This document shows, one piece after another, positions 58,490-64,000 of a DNA stretch of 64,000 bases; within the stretch, counting starts at the first letter, position 1, and every line of letters starts with the position of its first letter. The notes below the pieces were generated by a model. The model ran no database searches, was not told the origin of the DNA, and saw nothing but the letters and a program-made list of their open reading frames with translations. The position numbers and the translations under genes were made by a program. Location of the stretch: contig NZ_CP011567.1 of NCBI RefSeq assembly GCF_001655615.1, positions 2,365,001 to 2,429,000 of the forward strand, read 5' to 3'. Origin of the DNA: Pseudomonas sp. GR 6-02. Its GTDB lineage: Bacteria; Pseudomonadota; Gammaproteobacteria; Pseudomonadales; Pseudomonadaceae.

Positions 58490-58927
58490 TCACGCCATCG
58501 GTGGCAGCCGGCGTTTGATCGGGGTTTTCTTGACGATGGCGGTGTTGGTTTCGGCGTGGGTGTTGAGGCGGTCGAGGAGGGTGTCCAGTTGTTCCATCGA
58601 GCGCACATGCAGGCGGGCGATGAAGCAGTCGTCGCCGGTGACTTTGTCGCACTCGGTGAATTCGGGGATCGCCTGAATCTGCCGTTCCACTTCCTGCAAC
58701 TGGCCCGGTAACGGGCGGATGCGGACGATGGCCTGGAGTTGATAGCCGAAGCATTTAGGGTCGATTTCGACGGTATAGCCCTTGAGTACGCCGCGTTCTT
58801 CGAGGCGGCGCAGGCGCTCGGCAACGCTGGGCGAGGACAGGCCGCTGATCTGTGCCAGGGCCTTGAGTGAGCGGCGGGAGTCTTCCATCAATGCGCTGAT
58901 CAGCACTTGGTCGATGTCGTCGGTCAT
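58490..58927 (-). CDS. Lrp/AsnC-family regulator
   Basis: 145 aa from ATG 58927. HTH DDIDQVLISALMEDSRRSLKALAQISGLSSPSVAERLRRLEERGVLKGYTVEI and RAM-type effector domain (IVRIRPLPGQLQEVERQIQAIPEF...CDKVTGDDCFIARLHVRSMEQLDTLLDRL). Divergent from an EamA exporter gene at 59063, which is a common pairing for Lrp-type regulators of amino acid export. Effector not predictable. Confidence 0.92.
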   Translation of the reverse strand: MTDDIDQVLISALMEDSRRSLKALAQISGLSSPSVAERLRRLEERGVLKGYTVEIDPKCFGYQLQAIVRIRPLPGQLQEVERQIQAIPEFTECDKVTGDDCFIARLHVRSMEQLDTLLDRLNTHAETNTAIVKKTPIKRRLPPMA

Positions 58928-59062
58928 GGCGAATCCCCTGTTAGGCAATCGGCTGGATAAGCCTTGATAAAAAAGGCAGATACCGAGTTTAGCCTGCTTT
59001 TTGCGCTGGAGAAGCCCCTCGGCGGATTGGCATACTTTGGCCTCAAACACAGGAGGTTGATG

Positions 59063-59956
59063 ATGGACAGAACACTACGTCGCGGCTCATTCGAGATGAC
59101 CGCCGCCATGCTGATTTCCGGAACCATTGGCTGGTTCGTGCTGGTGTCCGGGCAACCGGTGCTGGACGTGGTGTTCTGGCGCTGTGTGTTCGGTGCCGCC
59201 ACCTTGTTGCTGATCTGCGCGGCGTTCGGCTTTCTGCGCCCGGGCATTTTGACGTCCACCACTTTCGTGTTGGCCGTACTGAGTGGTGTGGCGATTGTCG
59301 GTAACTGGGTGTTGTTGTTCGCGTCCTATTCTCGCGCCTCGATTGCCATCGGCACGGCGGTTTATAACGTCCAGCCGTTCATGTTGGTGGGGCTGGCCGC
59401 GCTGTTTCTCGGGGAGAAAATCACCCTGCAAAAACTGTTCTGGCTGGGCATTTCGTTTCTCGGGATGCTGGCGATTGTCAGCGCACATGGTGAGCAAGGC
59501 GAGGGTGGCAACGATTACCTGATGGGGATCGCTCTGGCCTTGGGTGCTGCCTTCCTGTACGCGATTGCCGCATTGATCATCAAGCGTCTGACCGGCACGC
59601 CACCGCATCTGATCGCGTTGATCCAGGTCTGCACCGGCGTGCTGTTGCTCGCGCCCTTTGCGCACTTCTCGGCGATGCCGCAAGCGCCCAGTGCCTGGGC
59701 CAGCCTGGTGACCCTGGGTATCGTGCATACCGGTTTGATGTATGTGCTGCTCTACGGAGCAATTCAAAAGCTACCGACCGCCCTGACCGGCGCGTTGTCG
59801 TTCATCTATCCGATTGCGGCGATTTTCGTGGATTGGTTTGCCTTCGGTCATCGCCTGGAGCCGCTGCAATGGATCGGTGTCGCCGCGATTCTGCTGGCCG
59901 CCGCCGGGATGCAACAGGGTTGGGGCCTGAAGCTTCGGCGGGTGGCTACACAATAA
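59063..59956 (+). CDS. EamA-family exporter
   Basis: 297 aa, ten predicted TM helices in two EamA repeats. Start chosen at the second of two tandem ATGs because AGGAGG then stands at the normal distance. Contains FWRCVFGAATLLLICAAF and the second-repeat TALTGALSFIYPIAAIFVDWFAFGHRLEPLQWIGVAAIL. Probably exports an amino acid or derivative under control of the divergent Lrp-type gene. Confidence 0.9.
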   Translation: MDRTLRRGSFEMTAAMLISGTIGWFVLVSGQPVLDVVFWRCVFGAATLLLICAAFGFLRPGILTSTTFVLAVLSGVAIVGNWVLLFASYSRASIAIGTAVYNVQPFMLVGLAALFLGEKITLQKLFWLGISFLGMLAIVSAHGEQGEGGNDYLMGIALALGAAFLYAIAALIIKRLTGTPPHLIALIQVCTGVLLLAPFAHFSAMPQAPSAWASLVTLGIVHTGLMYVLLYGAIQKLPTALTGALSFIYPIAAIFVDWFAFGHRLEPLQWIGVAAILLAAAGMQQGWGLKLRRVATQ

Positions 59957-59964
59957 ACGGCCTC

Positions 59965-61005
59965 TCAGATGTTCCAGCGCGGTGCGGTTTTCGCCAGACG
60001 CTGGCGCATCTCGCCGATGTTCGCGGCCAATTGTCGGGTCAGCAATCGGTAGCCATCCAGTGGACTGTAGACCGGCATATCAAGCGTAGAGTCCAATGGC
60101 GGTTCGGCTGGCCGGCTGAGCCGTTGTGAAGCGCCCGATTTCAATGCCCGGGCCATACCGATCAGTTGCACCCGGATCTGTCGGTGCTCGGTTTTCAATG
60201 CCGATTGCAGGTGGGCCATTGCCTCAGAGTCATCGGCATTCGGCCGGCTATTGCCGAGGATTTCCAGGATGCTGACGCACATCCGCAGGTTGCGCTGAAT
60301 CGCATCGAGTTCGGTCATGGAAACCCGCACCTCCTTGGACACAGAGGGCATCAGTGAGCGCAGTTGCACCATGACTGCGTTCAAGCGATTCATGAGCTTC
60401 AAGTGCTCGTCAGCGGCGACGGACTCGCCGTTGATGATACGGCCATAGATTGCCGCGCAGTCGCGCAACGCATCGGCCAGGTTGTAGCGCCAGGAGTACA
60501 CCGCGTACAGCGGCAGGGCAAAGGAGAAAGCCAGTGCCAGGGCGATGCCGATCAGAATATCCACCCCGCGCCACAGGCCATCGGTGACCGGGTTGTCACC
60601 GTGCCCGGCAACGATAAACACGGTGATCGCCGACAGCAGCGCCGTATAACCACCCTTGCCGATGGCGTGGTACGAGAAAAACCCGCACACCACCGACATT
60701 GCGAAATAGGTCAGCCACGGCATCCCGAGCCAGGCCTGTTGCGCCACCAGCAACAAGCCGACACCGGCCCCGATCAAGGTGCCGATGGCTCGCTCGGCGG
60801 CTTTCTTGCCGATATTACCGTGGTGCTGCAAGCCGCCGATCACCACCAGCATGGTCACCGACGCCCATTCGCCGTGGGGCAGATGGATGCCGGTGGTCAG
60901 CAGAATCGTCGCCAGCAACCCCAAGGAAACCCGCACCGCATGGATCAGTTTGGCGTGGCGGTAGCGCCGGTACGGGTCCAGCAATGGACGCAGTATTCGG
61001 CGCAA
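59965..61005 (-). CDS. FUSC-family membrane protein
   Basis: 346 aa by the TTG at 61005. TM segments lie in the first half (SLGLLATILLTTGIHLP, GTLIGAGVGLLLVAQQAWLGM, YFAMSVVCGFFSYHAIG, LLSAITVFIVAGHG, LIGIALALAFSFALPLYAVYSW) and a long cytoplasmic domain follows. FUSC proteins are linked to aromatic acid efflux (AaeB type). The likely true start is upstream: the frame continues without stop and a CTG at 61041 has AGGACACC in front, so start codon use needs care. A duplicated 17-bp block separates it from the next gene. Confidence 0.8.
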   Translation of the reverse strand: MRRILRPLLDPYRRYRHAKLIHAVRVSLGLLATILLTTGIHLPHGEWASVTMLVVIGGLQHHGNIGKKAAERAIGTLIGAGVGLLLVAQQAWLGMPWLTYFAMSVVCGFFSYHAIGKGGYTALLSAITVFIVAGHGDNPVTDGLWRGVDILIGIALALAFSFALPLYAVYSWRYNLADALRDCAAIYGRIINGESVAADEHLKLMNRLNAVMVQLRSLMPSVSKEVRVSMTELDAIQRNLRMCVSILEILGNSRPNADDSEAMAHLQSALKTEHRQIRVQLIGMARALKSGASQRLSRPAEPPLDSTLDMPVYSPLDGYRLLTRQLAANIGEMRQRLAKTAPRWNI

Positions 61006-61044
61006 CAGCGGCGGCAGTCGAAGGCCTTTGATGATGCTCAGTCT

Positions 61045-61081
61045 GGTGTCCTCAGAAAATTTTGGTGTCCTCAGAAAATAT
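61045..61081. repeat. Tandem duplication between the GapN-like gene and FUSC gene
   Basis: GGTGTCCTCAGAAAAT occurs twice in tandem (61045-61060 and about 61064-61079). On the minus strand this copies the end of the upstream gene (TTTTCTGA stop) together with the GAGGACACC ribosome-site region, so the FUSC gene has two copies of its leader. Confidence 0.75.
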
Positions 61082-62696
61082 AGTCGGTGGTCAGGAAGCT
61101 CGAGTTCCGGCCGCTGATGATCTCGCTGAGAAGCTCTTTGCTGCTTTCCTGGAACTTGGTCGCCACCAGGGTCCGGATCGAAAATACCCGCAGCGCATCA
61201 TGCACCGACAACGTGCCCTCGGCGGAGTTCTTGCGGCCGTTGAACGGGTAGGTGTCCGGGCCGCGTTGGCACTGGGCGTTGAGGTTGATCCGGCCGACCT
61301 GGTTGGCGAAGGTGTCCACCAGCCTGCCGACCGCCACCGGGTTGGTGCCGAAGATGCTCAGTTGCTGGCCGAAGTCCGATTCCAGGACGTAATCGATCAC
61401 GGTGTCCAGATGACGGTAAGGCACGATCGGCACGACCGGGCCGAACTGTTCCTCCTGATAGACGCGCATTTGCGGTGTCACCGGGTACAACACGGCCGGG
61501 TAGAAGAACGAGGCGCGGGCTTCACCGCCGTTGGGGTTGACCACGGCGGCGCCTTTGCTGACCGAGTCCGCCACCAGCGAATGCAGATAATCGACTTTGC
61601 TCGCCTCCGGCAGCGGTGTCAGGGCCACGCCGCTGTCCCACGGCATACCGGGTTTCAGTGAGGCGAGCCTGGCGTTGAATTTCTCAATGAACGCCTCGAC
61701 CACGTCTTCATGGACGAAGAGGATTTTCAGCGCGGTGCAGCGCTGACCGTTGAACGACAGGGAGCCGGTAACGGCTTCGCTGACCGCGTTGTCCAGATCC
61801 ACCTCAGGCAACACGATGCCGGGGTTCTTCGCATCCAGGCCCAGTGCCGCACGCAAGCGGTGAGGCCTTGGGTGGAGTTTTTTCAGGTCGCTGGCGGCCT
61901 TGTTGGTGCCGATAAACGCAAAGATATCGATCTTGCCGCTGGCCATCAGTGCGCTGACGGTCTCGCGGCCACTGCCGTAAATGACGTTGATCACCCCGGC
62001 CGGGAAGCTGTCGCGAAAGGCTTCCAGCAGCGGACGAATCAACAGCACCCCAAGCTTGGCCGGCTTGAACACCACGGTGTTGCCCATGATCAGCGCCGGA
62101 ATCAGCGTGGTGAAGGTCTCGTTCAGCGGATAGTTGTAAGGCCCCATGCACAACGCCACGCCCAGCGGAACGCGGCGGATCTGGCCGAGGGTGTCCTGTT
62201 CCAGTTCGAAGCGGCTGGAGCGGCGGTCGAGTTCCTTGAGGGCGTTGATGGTGTCGACGATGTAGTCGCAGGTGCGGTCGAACTCTTTCTCCGAGTCCTT
62301 GAGGTTCTTGCCGATCTCCCACATCAGCAACTTGACCACCGCCTCGCGCTGTTCGCGCATGCGACCGAGGAAGGTCTCGACATGCTGGATACGCTCGGCC
62401 ACGCGCATGGTCGGCCACAAACCCTGGCCCCGGTCATAGGCACGGACGGCCGCGTCGAGCGCGGTCAGGGCGGTGTCGGCATCGAGCAGCGGCGTGCTGC
62501 CGAGGATCACTTGTTCGTCGCCATTCGCGCCGCTCAGGTACACCGGGCTGCGCACCTGGGCGAGGGGGCCGGACCAGGTTTTCAGTTCACCGTCGACCAG
62601 GTATTCGCGCTGTTCGGTCTGGCCGTTGAGGCGATACTTTTCCGGGATGCCGTCGGCGGTGGGAAACAGGTTGCCAAGGATCGATGCTGTGGTCAT
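61071..62696 (-). CDS. GapN-like NADP-dependent aldehyde dehydrogenase
   Basis: 541 aa, aldehyde dehydrogenase superfamily, closest by pattern to non-phosphorylating glyceraldehyde-3-phosphate dehydrogenase: VALCMGPYNYPLNETFTTLIPALIMGN, catalytic Cys320 in FNGQRCTALK, and C-terminal FNGRKNSAEGTLSVHDAL. The general-base region, usually ELGGK, reads LGLDAK (285-290), so the usual glutamate is absent at its normal place. It would oxidise glyceraldehyde 3-phosphate or a related aldehyde to the acid with NADP+. Upstream of the FUSC gene, likely co-transcribed. Confidence 0.85.
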   Translation of the reverse strand: MTTASILGNLFPTADGIPEKYRLNGQTEQREYLVDGELKTWSGPLAQVRSPVYLSGANGDEQVILGSTPLLDADTALTALDAAVRAYDRGQGLWPTMRVAERIQHVETFLGRMREQREAVVKLLMWEIGKNLKDSEKEFDRTCDYIVDTINALKELDRRSSRFELEQDTLGQIRRVPLGVALCMGPYNYPLNETFTTLIPALIMGNTVVFKPAKLGVLLIRPLLEAFRDSFPAGVINVIYGSGRETVSALMASGKIDIFAFIGTNKAASDLKKLHPRPHRLRAALGLDAKNPGIVLPEVDLDNAVSEAVTGSLSFNGQRCTALKILFVHEDVVEAFIEKFNARLASLKPGMPWDSGVALTPLPEASKVDYLHSLVADSVSKGAAVVNPNGGEARASFFYPAVLYPVTPQMRVYQEEQFGPVVPIVPYRHLDTVIDYVLESDFGQQLSIFGTNPVAVGRLVDTFANQVGRINLNAQCQRGPDTYPFNGRKNSAEGTLSVHDALRVFSIRTLVATKFQESSKELLSEIISGRNSSFLTTDYIF

Positions 62697-62912
62697 GTCG
62701 CTACCCCGTCTGGATTGGGTGATGCACTGATGAATCGTTTTAGCAGACCTCGGCCTGGCTTGTCATGATTCATCTTAGGGTTTTTTGGGCTCGGCGTTGT
62801 GGATCGCGAATCTGTCGGCTCATCCGCTCATGAAAGCCGATCTTTTCCCCTTGAGAACACACAAGTAACGATCCCCCGGTTAAACTTCGCGCTCTTTCTC
62901 AAAGGAGTTCAT

Positions 62913-63800
62913 ATGAGTTACTACCAGCCGGGCATCCTCGCCACCCCAGTTCCGCCTCAAGCTCGTCATATGTTCTTCGCCCTCGAATCCGCCGAGGCAC
63001 TGCCGGCAGCGCTGGATAACCTGACGCGCCTGGTGGACGGAAAATCGGCGGTGGTCGGTTTCGGCGAGTCCCTGGTCAAGGCGCTGCACGCGCAGATCGA
63101 CGGCTTGCGCGCCTTTCCTGCGCTGGTCGGTGTCGGCGTCGACAACCCGTCGACCCAACACGCGCTCTGGTGCTGGTTGCACGGTGTTGACCGTGGCGAA
63201 CTGCTCAATCGCAGCCACGCGATCGAAGCCGCGCTGGCACCGGCCCTGCGTCTGGTGCAGATGAACGAAACCTTCCGCCACATGACTGGCCATGACCTGA
63301 CCGGTTACGAAGACGGCACCGAAAACCCTCACGACGAAGCCGCTGTCGCCGCCGCGCTGCTGGGCAAGGGCGCTGAGGGGCTGGTCGGTGGCAGCTTCGC
63401 CGCGATCCAGCAATGGCAGCATGACTTGAAAGGCTTCCACGCGATGCCGTCCCACGAGAAGGACAACATCATGGGCCGGCGCCTGAGCGACAACGAAGAA
63501 CTCGACGACGCGCCGATCTCTGCCCACGTCAAACGCACCGCCCAGGAAAGCTTCGCACCGGAAGCCTTCGTGGTCCGTCGCTCGATGCCGTGGATCGAAG
63601 GCGATCGCGCCGGCCTGATGTTCCTGGCATTCGGTTTTTCCCTCGATGCATTCGAAGCCCAACTGCGACGCATGAGCGGTCTGGAGGACGGCATCACCGA
63701 CGGTTTGTACCGCATCAGCCGACCGATCACTGGTGGCTACTACTGGTGCCCGCCGCTCAAGGACGGTCGCCTCGACCTGCGCGCATTGCGTGTCGGCTAA
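62913..63800 (+). CDS. Dye-decolorizing peroxidase
   Basis: 295 aa from ATG 62913 with AAAGGAG upstream. The DyP distal motif GXXDG appears as GYEDGTENP (Asp134), and a proximal haem His lies in the second ferredoxin-like half (SAHVKR). No Tat or Sec signal, consistent with a cytoplasmic class-B DyP of the YfeX/P. putida type. Uses H2O2 to oxidise phenolic or porphyrin-like substrates. Monocistronic. Confidence 0.92.
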   Translation: MSYYQPGILATPVPPQARHMFFALESAEALPAALDNLTRLVDGKSAVVGFGESLVKALHAQIDGLRAFPALVGVGVDNPSTQHALWCWLHGVDRGELLNRSHAIEAALAPALRLVQMNETFRHMTGHDLTGYEDGTENPHDEAAVAAALLGKGAEGLVGGSFAAIQQWQHDLKGFHAMPSHEKDNIMGRRLSDNEELDDAPISAHVKRTAQESFAPEAFVVRRSMPWIEGDRAGLMFLAFGFSLDAFEAQLRRMSGLEDGITDGLYRISRPITGGYYWCPPLKDGRLDLRALRVG

Positions 63801-63820
63801 ATAGCGGATCGCGTACACCT

Positions 63821-63891
63821 GTAGGAGCGAGGCTTGCCCGCGAAGGCGGTGTGTCAGGTAAAACGCTTTCGCGGGCAAGCCTCGCTCCTAC
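63821..63891. repeat. REPIN, GTAGGAGCGAGG class
   Basis: 24-bp perfect inverted repeats at 63821-63844 and 63868-63891 (ends GTAGGAGCGAGGCTTGCCCG), the third distinct REP class in this window. Confidence 0.9.
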
Positions 63892-63900
63892 AAAAAACCA

Positions 63901-64000
63901 TTAAAAGGATTTGCTGACACTCGCCACCAGGGTCGCGCTGCACACATCGTCGAACCCCCAGTTGCTGATGCATTGGCTTTTCGACAAATCGGTGTCGATG
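63901..64000 (-). CDS. C-terminal end of an outer-membrane-type protein
   Basis: Only the last 33 codons are in the window, ending ATLVASVSKSF. A terminal phenylalanine with alternating hydrophobic residues is the beta-signal of outer-membrane barrel proteins. Two cysteines precede it (CISNWGFDDVCSA). Identity cannot be told from this fragment. Confidence 0.55.
   Translation of the reverse strand, partial: IDTDLSKSQCISNWGFDDVCSATLVASVSKSF

Overview
The window looks like chromosome of a Pseudomonas of the fluorescens lineage. The protein set (catechol branch catRBCA next to benRABCD, DUF6124, DUF1652, DUF3087, OsmE, PpnN, YccA), the high-GC coding style and several REPIN-type palindromes with GAGGGAGC or GTAGCAGC ends all point that way. 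No rRNA and no CRISPR array is present. One complete tRNA gene, tRNA-Ser(UGA), lies at 57519-57606.

Layout. 1-11830 is ordinary core and accessory sequence: a drug/metabolite exporter with a divergent HTH-cupin regulator, an FAD-dependent oxidoreductase, a structured RNA-like element ahead of a DUF6124 gene, ppnN, a membrane diguanylate cyclase with an intact I-site, a dapA paralogue, azlCD and a lipoprotein polysaccharide deacetylase. 11987-20460 is a complete benzoate-to-muconolactone block: CatR with catBCA, then BenR with benABCD, with recognisable CatR and BenR operators. No benzoate transporter follows benD. 20490-25360 holds many small genes, an orphan rtcB, an osmE homologue and a possible small RNA. 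25637-28330 is an ECF sigma/anti-sigma pair divergent from a Tat-exported phosphoesterase and a cupredoxin; both directions carry the same promoter signature. 28494-32326 is a thiolase/3-hydroxyacyl-CoA dehydrogenase operon between TetR- and AraC-type regulators.

32685-41399 is accessory. A PL7 (alginate-lyase-like) gene has a near-consensus sigma-70 promoter whose spacer is an operator. Four more copies of that operator lie beside it and around the promoter of a neighbouring CI/LexA-type self-cleavable repressor, which predicts DNA-damage-inducible expression of a cytoplasmic polysaccharide lyase. Next come an AT-rich cytochrome c gene, lone regulators, a tautomerase, dispersed short repeats, TGTCGCA-ended inverted repeats and an orphan winged-helix protein.

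41336-46207 is a GntR/ABC-importer/gamma-glutamyltransferase unit with a sigma-54 promoter and a 22-bp perfect palindrome about 90 bp upstream of its predicted start. 46392-49154 has gene remnants, a HAD hydrolase, a DJ-1/PfpI protein and a 165-bp MITE-like palindrome. 49155-53862 is a redox operon (OYE, SDR, hydrolase, MDR) with a divergent TetR. 54567-57313 is a decayed prophage or island: tail-protein debris, an integrase C-terminus, a tRNA-Pro 3' fragment acting as an att scar, and a second copy of the orphan winged-helix regulator. From the tRNA-Ser gene on, the window returns to core genes (yccA, lrp-type, EamA, FUSC, a GapN-like dehydrogenase, DyP peroxidase).

All assignments come from reading translated sequence and DNA motifs without database searches. 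Family names are therefore strong where motifs are quoted and tentative elsewhere.
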